Positions 1 to 12,000 of a stretch of 64,000 bases of DNA are shown here, piece after piece (position 1 is the stretch's first letter; every line of letters starts with the position of its first letter). This stretch comes from Janthinobacterium sp. LM6 (GTDB lineage Bacteria > Pseudomonadota > Gammaproteobacteria > Burkholderiales > Burkholderiaceae_D): contig NZ_CP019510.1 of assembly GCF_002002885.1 (NCBI RefSeq), positions 2,976,001 to 3,040,000 of the forward strand, written 5' to 3'. Below the pieces are notes generated by a model that saw nothing but the letters and a program-made list of their open reading frames with translations, did no database searches and was not told the DNA's origin. The translations under genes and the position numbers were made by a program.

Positions 1-1
1 G

Positions 2-3000
2 AGCAACACGGGCAGCCTGTATGCGGCTGGGAATCAATCCCTGAGCGCAACAGGTGCCATCGTGAACACGGGCGTCATCGCGGCGCAGGGCAACAACAGC
101 ATCACGGCAAACAGTCTTGACAGCGGCGCAAGCAGCTTGATCGGCGCGGGTATCCAAGCCGATGGCAAGCTGGGCACGGTTGGCGACCTGGCGATCAGCA
201 CCGCGCAAGCGCTGGATGCACACGGCCAGATTCTGGCGGCCGGCAATGCCAATCTGACAGGCGCCATGCTCGACATCAGTGGCAGCCAGGCCAGCGCGGC
301 CAACATCGGCCTGACGGCGACACAGGGCGATGTCAGCACGAACAAGGCCGTGGTGACGACGCCAGGTACATTGAACATCACGAGCAATGCCGCCCTGCAT
401 AACACGGAAGGCACCTTGCAGGCAGGCCAGTTCGACCTGCATGTGGCAAACCTGGACAACGCCAAGGGTACGTTGCTGCAAACGGGCACGGGTAACACCG
501 TCATCCAGACGGGCAATCTGGACAACACGGCTGGCCGCATCGCCGTCAACAGCAACAAGTTGACCCTCGATGCGACTACGCTGACGAACCGCGATGGCAA
601 GATCGAGCATGCGGGAACCGGCATCCTGTCCGTCCAGGCGGGCGTGCTGGACAACAGCAAGGGCCGCATCACGTCGGCTGCTTCGGCAGAAATCCTCAGC
701 AAGGGCGCGCTGAACAATACGGATGGCGTAATTGCCGCGATTGCCGACTTGCATGTGGGCGGTATTGCACTGGATAACACGCGCGGCGTATTGCAAGCGG
801 ACAATTTACGTCTGGATGCGGGGACCTTGCTGAACCAGCAGGGTACGCTCAGCGCGGGCACGGACTTGACAGCGAAAGTGAGCGGAGACCTGAACAATGC
901 CGGCCTGCTGTATGCAGGCCGTGACCAGCAATGGATGGTGGGTGGCTTGCTGAACAACAGCGGCTCAATCGCTTCCGTCAACAACACCCATATTACCGCC
1001 GGCAAAGTCACCAGCAGCGGCTTGCTGGGCGCCGGCGTGAAAGCCGATGGCAGCCTGGGTACGGCAGGCGACTTGACCATCAATGCCGATGGCGTGCTGC
1101 AAGCGAGCGGCCAGAACCTGGCGGCGGGCAGCGCCGTGCTGACGGGCGACAATGTGGACCTGTCGGGCAGCCAGACGGGGGCCGGTAACATCGCGATCAC
1201 CGTGCGCAGCGGTAACGTGCTGGCGAACAAAGCGATGATTTCCGCCAGCAACGTGCTGGCGATCACGGCCAATGCGCATAACGCCCAGTCGCTGGTGAAT
1301 ACCCAGGGCCAGCTGGTAGCCGGCCAGTTGCAGCTGAACGTGGCCAACCTGAACAACGCCAACGGCGAGATCGTGCAGGCGGGCACCGGCGATACCACCA
1401 TTACCACGGGCAAGCTGGACAACACAGCCGGCCGCATCGCCGTCAACAGCGCGAACCTGGCCCTGAACGCCACGGTATTGACGAACATTAATGGCAAGCT
1501 GGAGCACGCGGGCGCGGGCATCCTGGCCATTAACGCGGGCCAGTTCAACAACCAGCAAGGCAAGATCACAGGCAATGGCAAGCTCGACATCACGGCGGCG
1601 GCCTTCGACCACCGCAATGCCACCACCATCGCCAATCAGCTGACGGTCAACGCAGGCAGCCTCGACAACCGCGCCGGCACCCTGGCGCAAACGGGTACAG
1701 GCTTGATGAGCATCAACAGCACGGGTTTGCTGGACAACACGGGCGGCAAGATCGAAGGCAATGGCGATACGCTGGTGAAAGCGGATACGTTGCTGAACAG
1801 CAAGGGCCGCATCGTGGCGGCGCAGGATGCCGGGTTGAACGTCGGTAGCCTGGACAATACGGAAGGCACCGTGGCCGCCGGGCGCACCCTGGCATTGAGC
1901 GGTGCTGACATCGACAATACCAAGGGCCAATTGCAGGCCGTAGCCGGCAATGCTGCTTTGACAGTCGGTAAATTGAACAATGCAGCCGGCAGCGTGTTTG
2001 CTGGCGGCAATCTGAACACCACGCTCGATACCTTGAGCAACAGCGGCAGCCTGTATGCGGCCGGCGATCAGACCTTGAACGCCAGCGGCGCCATCGTGAA
2101 CACGGGCGTCATCGCGGCGCAAGGCAACAACAACATCACGGCAAACAGTCTTGACAGCAGCGCAAGCAGCCTGATCGGCGCCGGCATGCAGGCCGATGGC
2201 AAGCTGGGCACGGCTGGTGACTTGACCATCAACACCGCGCAAACGCTGGCTGCACACGGCCAGAATCTGGCGGCGGGCAAGGCGACCCTGACAGGCGCCA
2301 GCATCGACATCGGCGGCAGCCAGACCAGCGCGGCGAACATCGGGCTGACGGCCACTCAGGGCGATGTTGGTACGAACAAGGCGGTGGTGATGACGCCAGG
2401 CACATTGAACATCACGAGCAATGCCGCCCTGCACAACACGGAAGGCACCTTGCAGGCGGGCCAGCTCGACTTGCACGTGGGCAACCTGGACAACGCCAAG
2501 GGCACTGTCTTGCAAACGGGCACTGGCGATACCGGCATCCAGACGGGCAATCTTGACAACACGGCTGGGCGCATTGCCGTCAACAGCACGAACTTGAATA
2601 TCGATGCCGTCAAGGTCACGAACCAGGATGGCAAGATCGAGCACGCGGGCACGGGGACGCTGAATGTGCAGGCGGGTGTGCTGGACAACAACAAGGGCCG
2701 CATCACGTCGGCGGCAGCAGCTTCTGTCATCAGCAAAGGTGTGCTGAACAATACGGATGGCGTGATCGCCGCCACCACCAATCTGCAGGTTGGCGGCACT
2801 GCACTGGACAACACGCGCGGCGTATTGCAGGCGGACAATTTACATCTTGAGGCGGCGACCTTGCTGAACCAGCAGGGGACAGTGAGCGCCGGCACGGATC
2901 TGACGGCGAAAGTGAGTGGTGATTTGAATAACGCCGGTCTGCTGTACGCGGGCCGCAACCAGCAATTGACGGTGGGTGGCTTGCTGAACAACAGCGGCTC

Positions 3001-6000
3001 AATCGCTTCCGTCAACAACACCCATATTACCGCCGGCAAAGTCACCAGCAGCGGCTTGCTGGGCGCCGGCGTGAAAGCCGATGGCAGCCTGGGTACGGCA
3101 GGCGACTTGACCATCAATGCCGATGGCGTGCTGCAAGCGAGCGGCCAGAACCTGGCGGCGGGCAGCGCTCAGTTGAAAGGTGCAGCGGTCGATTTGTCGG
3201 GTAGCCAGACTGGCGCAGCGAATATCGCCATTACGGCAAATACTGGCGATGTAGTGACGACCAAGGCGGTGATTTCCGCCAGCAACGTGCTGGCCATCAC
3301 GGCTAATGCGCATAACGCCCAGTCGCTGGTGAATATCCAGGGCCAGTTGGTAGCAGGCCAGTTGCAACTGAACGTGGCCAACCTGAACAACGCCAACGGC
3401 GAGATCGTGCAGACGGGCACCGGCGATACCACCATTACCACGGGCAAGCTGGACAACACAGCCGGCCGCATCGCCGTCAACAGCGCGAACCTGGCCCTGA
3501 ACGCCACGGTCTTGACGAACATCAATGGCAAGCTGGAGCACGCAGGTGCCGGCATCCTGGCCATTAACGCGGGCCAGTTCAACAACCAGCAAGGCAAGAT
3601 CACAGGCAATGGCAAGCTCGACATCACGGCGGCGGCGTTCGACCACCGCAATGCCACCACCATCGCCAATCAGCTGACGGTCAACGCAGGCAGCCTGGAT
3701 AACCGTGCCGGTACCCTGGCGCAAACGGGTACAGGCTTGATGAGCATCAACAGCACGGGTTTGCTGGACAACACGGGTGGCAAGATCGAGGGCAATGGCG
3801 ATGCGCTGGTGAAAGCGGGCTCGTTGCTGAACAACAAGGGCCGCATCGTGGCGGCGCAGGATGCTGAGCTTGCAGTGGGCAGCCTGGACAATACGGAAGG
3901 CACCGTGGCCGCCGGGCGCAACCTGGCATTGAGCGGTGCTGACATCGACAATACCAAGGGCCAGTTGCAGGCCGTGGCCGGCAACGCGACCTTGAACGTC
4001 GCGAACTTGAATAACACCGCAGGCAACGTGTTTGCCGGCGCCAATCTGAACGCGACACTGACCAGCTTGAACAACACGGGCAGCCTGTATGCGGCCGGGA
4101 ATCAATCCCTGACCGCAACAGGCGCCATCATTAATACAGGCGTGATTGCGGCGCAGGGCAACAACAGCCTGACAGCCAACAGCCTCGACAGCGGCGCAAG
4201 CAGCCTGATCGGCGCCGGCATGCAGGCCGATGGCAAGCTCGGCACGGTTGGTGACTTGACGATCAGCACCATGCAAACGCTGGCCGCGCATGGCCAGAAC
4301 CTGGCGGCGGGCAAGGTGAACCTGACGGGCGCCAGCGTGGACTTGTCTGGTAGCCAGACCGGCGCCGCCAACATCGCCCTGACGGCAAAAATGGGTGACG
4401 TCAGTACGAACAAGGCGGTCGTCACGACACCAGGCACCTTGAACGTCACGAGCAATGCCACCTTGCACAACACGGAAGGCACCTTGCAGGCGGGCCAGCT
4501 CGACTTGCACGTGGGAAACCTGGACAACGCCAAGGGCACATTGATCCAGACAGGCACGGGCGATACCGTCATCCAGACGGGCAAACTGGACAACAGCGCC
4601 GGTCGCATCGCCGTCAATAGCGCGAATCTGACCCTGGGCGCGGCCAGCTTGACGAATGCGGGCGGCAAGATCGAGCATGCGGGTGTCGGCACCTTGGCCA
4701 TCACGGCAGCCACCTTGCAGGGGGCCGGCGGCAGCATCATCGGCAACGGCGCCGTCGATCTGAAAGCCGGTCTGTTCGACCACGCCAACGCCACCACCAC
4801 GGGCCGCTCCCTGAACGTGCAGGCAGACAGCCTGAGCAACCGGGGCGGCCATCTGCTGCAGACGGGCGCGGGCGGCATGACGGTGGCCGTCACGGGACAG
4901 CTCGATAATACGAGTGGTGAGATTGCCGGTAATGGCTTGCTGTCGGTGCAGACCGGCAGCCTGGACAATACCAAGGGCAAGATCGCTTCGGCCACTTCCG
5001 CCGACATCGTCAGCACCGGCGAACTCGTCAATACAGACGGCGTGATCGCGGCGGCGACCGATCTGCACCTGGGCGGCGCCATCGACAATACGCGCGGCTT
5101 GCTGCAGGCTGGCACTGGCGCCTTGCGCCTGGACGCGGCCAGCGTGCGCAATGCACAGGGCACGCTGAGCGCAGGCACGGATATCACGGCCAAGGTCAGC
5201 GGCGACGTGCTCAACGCTGGCGTGCTGTATGCGGGACGCAACCAGAGCCTGGATATCGGCGGCTTGCTCAGCAATACAGGCTCGCTGGCCGCCCTGGGCA
5301 ATACGACGATCACGGCGGGTAGTCTGGGCGGCAACGGCCTGCTGGCAGCGGGCATGCGCGCCGATGGCAGCTTTGCCTCGGCTGGCGATCTGACGGTGAA
5401 AACGGGCGGCACCTTGCAGGCTGGCGGCCAGAACATGGCGGCCGGCCAGCTGCAGCTGACGGGTGCATCGGTTGACGTGGGCGGCAGCCAGACCAGCGCG
5501 GCGAATATCGGCTTGACGGCATTGACGGGCAATGTGACGACCAGCAAGGCGGTCGTGTCGACGAATGGCCTGTTGAATATCACGGCGAGTGCCGCCAACG
5601 GGCAGGCACTGGTCAACCAGGGCGGCAGCCTGAGCGCGGGGCAACTGGCCTTGCGTGTAGGCAATCTGGACAACGCCAAGGGCACCTTGATCCAGACGGG
5701 CACGGGCGACACCGTCATCGAGACGGGCAAGCTGGACAATACGGGCGGCCGTATCGCCGTCAACAGCGCCAACCTGCGCCTGCAGGCGGGCGACTTGACG
5801 AATATCGATGGCAAGATCGAGCATGCAGGCAAGGGCGTGCTGGACATCCGCGCCACGAATCTGTACGGCCAGCGGGGCCAGCTGACGGGCAATGGCGCGC
5901 TGCAGGTGGCGGCCAATTACATCGATCACCGCAACGCGAGCCTGCTGGCGCAGCAGGTGAACGTTTCCGCCGGCATCCTCGATAATCGCCAGGGGCAGAT

Positions 6001-9000
6001 TACGCAGCTGGGCACGAGCGCGGCAACAGTGCTGGCCAGCACGCGCCTGGACAATAGCGGCGGCAAGATCGAAGCGAATGGCAATGTGCGCGTGGAAACG
6101 GGTGAGTTGCTTAACGATCATGGCCGTATTGCGTCTGCGCAAGATGTCAATGTGGCGGCGACGGGCAAGCTGGACAATACCTCCGGCGTGATCATTGCCG
6201 GTCGCGACCTGACGGTGGCTGGCGGCACGGTGGACAACACCTTGGGCCAGTTGCAGGCGGCGGGCGGCAATGCGCAATTGACGATGGACGAGCTGCTCAA
6301 TGCGCAAGGCAGTATCGTTGCCAGCGGCAATCTGACGACGACGGCGGGCAGCGTGCGCAACAGCGGCAGCCTGTTTGCCGGCGCAGAACAGGTGCTCAGC
6401 GTGACGGGGGCGCTGGAGAATACCGGCGTGATCCTGGCCCAAGGCAACAACACCATCAGTGCCAACAGCATCAACAGCGGCGCGGCCAGCCTGATCGGCG
6501 CGGGCGTGAAAGCCGATGGCAGCTTGCAGACGAGCGGAAACTTGCAAGTCACGGCGCAGCAGGCGCTGGGCGCCCATGGGCAAGTGCTGGCGGCAGGCAA
6601 TGCCGTCCTGCGCGGCGGCAGCGTCGACCTCGGCGGCAGCCGCAGCAGCGCCGGCAATATCAGCCTGACGGCCAGCGTAGGCGACGTCAGCACCAGCGGC
6701 GCCGTGGTCACCACGCCGGGCGCCTTGACGATCAAGGCCGGTGCGAATAGCCAGACGTGGAACAACCAGCGCGGCGACATCAGCGCCGGCCAACTGGCCG
6801 TCACAACCGGCAACCTGAACAACCAACAAGGCAGCATCGTGCAGACCGGTGCCGGCAATACGGCCATCGAGTTGACGGCGCCAGCGGGCGTGCTGGACAA
6901 CACGGGCGGACGCATCGCCGTCAACAGCGCCAACCTGGGGCTGAAAGCGGCCACCCTGACGAATACGGATGGCAAGATCGAACACGCGGGCAGCGGCACC
7001 TTGAACCTGCAAGCGAACCAGCTGAACGACCTGCGCGGACAGATCACGGGCAATGGCGCGCTGGTCGTCACGGCCGGCGCCATCGACCACCGCAACGCCA
7101 GCACCATCGCGCAGCAACTGAGCGTGACGGGTAGCACCCTGGACAATGGCGGTGGCAACCTGACGCAGCTGGGTAAAGGTGATACCAGCATTCAACTGAC
7201 GACCAGTCTGGATAACCACGGCGGCACCATCGCCAGCAATGGCAACACGACGATTGTTGCCCCGACCCTGAACAACCAGGGCGGCAAGCTGCAGGCGGCC
7301 GGTACCGCCAATTTGACAGTGACGGCGAACAATGTACTCGACAACAGCCATGGCGGCGCCATCGCCGGTGGCGGCAATGTCGTGCTGGGCGCAGGAAATC
7401 TGCTGAACCAGGGCGGCAGCGCCACGGCGGGCGGGCAACTGACGGCGAATGTGGCGCAGGCATTGAACAATGCGGGCGGCTTGCTGGCCGCCACGGGCAA
7501 TATGACCGTGAACGCGGCCAGCGTCGATAACAGCGCCGGCGGCAAGCTGGCCTCGGTGCAAGGCTTGTTGACGGTCACCTCCACGGGCGCCACCGTCAAC
7601 GACGGCGGCACCATGCAGTCGGGCGGCGACATCATCCTGCGCAATGGCGGCCTGTCGAACGGGCTGGGCACCATCGCGGGCGTGAACGTCACACTCGATA
7701 CGCACGGCCAGGTCTTCAACAACACCCAGGGTACCCTGGCGGGCGCAGGCACCGTCAACTTGCAGACGGGCATCCTGGACAACGATGGCGGCTTGCTGCA
7801 ATCGGGCGGTGCCATGACCATCGACACGCACGGCAACGCTTTACTCAACACCAATGCGGGCGCATATGCGGTGCGCCATCCCGGCAGCGCCGGCGGCATC
7901 AGCAGCGGTGCCGGATTGACCCTGCAAACGGGCAGCTGGAACAATGCGGGTGGCTATCTGGGCGCGGCAGGCAACATCACGGGCAGCGTGGGCCAGCTGG
8001 ACAACCGTGGCGGCCAGGTCGTCGGCAAGTCGGCGCTGGATCTGACCCTGAGCGGCTTGCAAAACCAGGGCGGGCAAATCCAGGTGCTGGGCAATATCGG
8101 CCTGAACGCCGGTGGCGGCAGCGTCAACAATCAGCAAGGCTTGATCCGCTCCGGCGCGGCCGTCACGCTGACGGGTGGCGCAATCGACAACGCCAGCACC
8201 CTGGGCGCGAACCAGGGCATCGAAGGCGTGCAGGTGACCCTGAACAGTGCCAATGTCAGCAATGTGCAGGGCGCGGTGCGCGCCGATGGCAACCTGGCGA
8301 TCAACAGCGCAGGCAGCGTCAACAATACCCTGGGCATGTTGAGTGCCGGCAGCACGCTGTCGTTGCAGGATAACGGCTCCAGCCGTGGCCTGGCCATCAC
8401 CAACACGGGCGGCACCATCATCGGCGGCCAGCGCACCGACATCCGCGCAGGCAGCCTGAGCGGCGACGGCAAGCTGCTGTCGCAGCAAGACCTGGCGCTG
8501 GACCTGGCCGGCAACTTTACGCTGAACGCGGGCGCCGAGATCATGGCCAATGGCAATGCCGGTATCACTATCGGCGGATTGCTGACCAATGCTGGCAAGA
8601 TCCAGGCGCTCAGCATGCTGACCCTGGGCGCGGCCAATTTCGACAATACGAGCACGGGCGACATCAACGCAGGCACGACGCGCATCAACGTCGGCGGCGT
8701 ATTGAACAACCACGGCGTGATAGACGGCATCAGCACGCAACTGAACGTCGGCACGCTGAATAACATGGGCACGGGCCGCATCTACGGCGACCATCTGAGC
8801 ATCGGTGGCGGTACCGTCAACAATGACGTGGAAGGCGGCGTGGCGGCCACCATCGCGGCGCGCAGCCGCCTGGATATCGGCGTCACGACACTCAACAACC
8901 GCGAACACGGCCTGATCTTCAGCGGCGGCGATATGGCCATCGGCGGCTACCTGGACGGCAACCGCATCGCCACGGGCTGGGCTGGCTCGGTGACGAATGC

Positions 9001-12000
9001 CAGTGCGACGATCGAGGCGCTGGGGAATCTGGATTTGGGTGCGAGTCAGGTGAATGTGCTTAACAACCATATAGTTTTTCAGGAGGGGCAATCAAATACG
9101 GAAAAAATATCTGAGTATCAAGTTGCTAATAGCAACGAAATATTCGTGGAAGGGCAACCAGGTTTCAAGCTGCGTGGGACTCGTGGGGCCCCAAACTGGG
9201 GGACGGGTGGAGTTGGGACCGAAGATCTTTACCGTATAGAAACCTCCGACGGACGGTATTTTCTGGAGTTCACACATCGTGAAGTAACGCGTACCACATA
9301 TGAAAATGTTGTCATTAACTCAGATCCTGGAAAAATTATTGCAGGCAATAATGTAAGAATTAAGGCTAACGCGGTCATAAATGAGCACAGCCATATTCTT
9401 GCTGGCGGGGCGCTGGATATAGATAGGGCTGTATTAAAAAATAGTACTAGTGATGGAAAGAAAACCGTACGAGAGTCAGGAACGTCTACGTTTTATCGAC
9501 CTGTACATTTTGCTCAAGATGTACGTCTGACACATGCTAAAGTGACGCCTATTGATCTTACAGAGACACTGCCTTCCACATCAACAAGTACTGCCCGTAA
9601 TGAACAATTCACGGCGATTGGAAAGCAAAGTTCAAGACCTACTACCGTAGCTGTTGCCAATGTCAGTAGTGGAACTGAACGCATTGGCAGTACTACTGCC
9701 AACGTTAATACCTCGAATGTTGTGGTGAGTTCAGTCGACAGTGGATCATCCAGCAATGTAAGTGGTACTAAGTCTGGTCACGTCGATGGCAGTAGTATTG
9801 TCCAAAAGACTGACCGCGCTGGCAATCCCGTCACCGATGCGGCGGTTGGCGTCACGCCAGGCAGCAAGCTTGATGGCGCGACAGGCATCGCTGCGGATAC
9901 AGGGACGTCACTGAACCACGTGTCGACGGGCGCGGCAGGTAGCGTTGCCGCACAGGGCGCTGCAGCGGTGTCGGGCGCTCACGGCGCGACGGGCAGCACG
10001 CGTACGGGCGATGCGGCCCGTACTGTTGCCGTTGACTCGGTGTCCGGCGCTCACGTTGATGCGGCCAGCGGCGCTGGCCAGCCTGGCGCAGGCGTTGATG
10101 CGGCCTTGCTGTCTCGCTCGTCTGTGGGATCGGTCACGGCCGTGTCGGGCGGCAATGGACCCGGCGGCGCGGCTCATGGTGGCGTCCTTGGCCAAGCTGG
10201 AGAGCTTGGGGCGGTGAATTCTGCCCAGTTGAGTGGCATTGCCGGCAGCCAAGTCAGCTCGCACACGGGGCTCGTTCCCGTAGCCGGGACTGGCATTGCG
10301 GCAGATCAAGTGCAGGGCAAGGGCGGGCCGGGCGGTATTGCCGATGCCGGCATGCTTGGCCGGGCGGGCGAGATCGCAACGCTGGCGCCGACTGCACTGG
10401 CGGGTGTCAACGGCGCGCAAGCAAGCGCCGGAACCGGATTGAAGCCGCTGAAAGACGTGGCTATTGCAGCCTCGACAGGCAGCGCGGCACACGCAGGCGC
10501 CGTCGGTGGAGTGGGGCAGGTGCGCATGAATGGCATTACCCAGGTGAAACTGGGTAACCCATCCACGCGCGCACAAGTGGTGCGGACCACGGGTTCATCG
10601 CTGCAGATTCCGAACGCCAGCCTGTATAAAGTGAGCTCCGCGCCATCGTCCCGCTATCTGGTGGAAACCGACCCCCGCTTTGCCAGTTATCGGGAATGGA
10701 CGGGTTCCGACTATCTGCTCAAGCAGGTGAAAAACGATCCCTCCGTGACGCAAAAGCGCCTGGGCGATGGCTTCTATGAGCAACGCCTGGTGCGCGAACA
10801 AGTGGCCGCGTTGACCGGACAGCGTTTCGTGGGCGACTACAGCAACGACGAACAGCAGTACAAGGCCTTGATGGATCAGGGCATTGCCTTTGCCAAGCAG
10901 TGGGACCTTCGTCCCGGCATTGCGCTGACAGCGGAGCAAATGGCGGGGCTGACCAGCGATATCGTCTGGTTGGTGGAACAGGAAGTCGTGCTGGCCGACG
11001 GCAGCACGCAAAAAGTGCTGGCGCCGCAAGTATATGTGCGCGTGCGTGAGGGCGATATCGATGGACAGGGAGGCTTGTTGGCCGGCAAGGAGGTCAATCT
11101 GAATCTCGAGGGCGATTTGACCAATAGCGGCACGATTGCCGGACGCACGATCGTCAAGCTGAATGCGGAAAATATCGACAACCTGGGCGGGCGCATCACT
11201 GGCGATGCAATTTCCGCCCATGCCACGAAGGATCTGAATAACATCAGCGGTACCATTTCCGCCAACAGCGAACTGCAAATCACTGCGGGCAGGGATATCA
11301 ACGTGAAGACCTCCACGCTGGCATCCAGCAGCAATGATGGTAAAAACAGCTTCAGTCGTACCAGCCTGGATAAGCTGGCTGGTCTGTACGTGACTGGCAA
11401 TGGCACGGCCGGCAGCGGCAATTTGCTGGTTTCTGCCGGGCGCGATGTGACTATCGCGGGTGCTTCCGTCGTGAATACGGATGCCGGTGGCGGTATTGGC
11501 ATTGCAGCCGGCCGTGATATTGCCGTCACGACGGTGAGCAGCGGTAGTGAGTTCAAGTTGGCAGGTCCTGGGCAGCGGCATATGACCGACACGTCCAGCA
11601 AAGAAACCGCCAGTACTATTTCATCTGCCGGCGATATTCGCCTGAGTGCCGGTGATAATATCCAGCTGAAAGCAGCAAATGTTCAGGCAGCGGAAACGCT
11701 GCAGCTATCTGCGGAACGCAATATTGATATTGCCACGGCGCGTGATACAGAAACGCGTCAAAGCTGGTATGGCAGCAGCTCGACCAAAGGCACTAGCCAG
11801 GGCAGCGAGCTGGGCGGCAAGCAGATCGTCATGCTGGCGGGCAATGACATTAATAATGTTGGCGGCCAGGTGATCGCGACAGACAAGCTCATCGCTGGAG
11901 CTGGGCGCGATATCAACGTGGTTACGACCACGGTCAGCAATGCCAGCTCGAAATGGGCAGGCAACAGCGAAACCAGCACCGTCGTCGACAAGGTCGCAGG

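Noticed and set aside
2999..7831. Very long minus-strand open frame opposite the CdiA-like gene
   Set aside because: It is produced by the biased, repetitive codon pattern of the plus-strand protein. The translation is Arg/Gln/Ala-rich low complexity with no motif, signal or ribosome-binding site.
62..9050. Regular repeats considered as a CRISPR array
   Set aside because: Units are in frame, about 2 kb, and encode FHA-type protein repeats; there are no short palindromic repeats with unique spacers.
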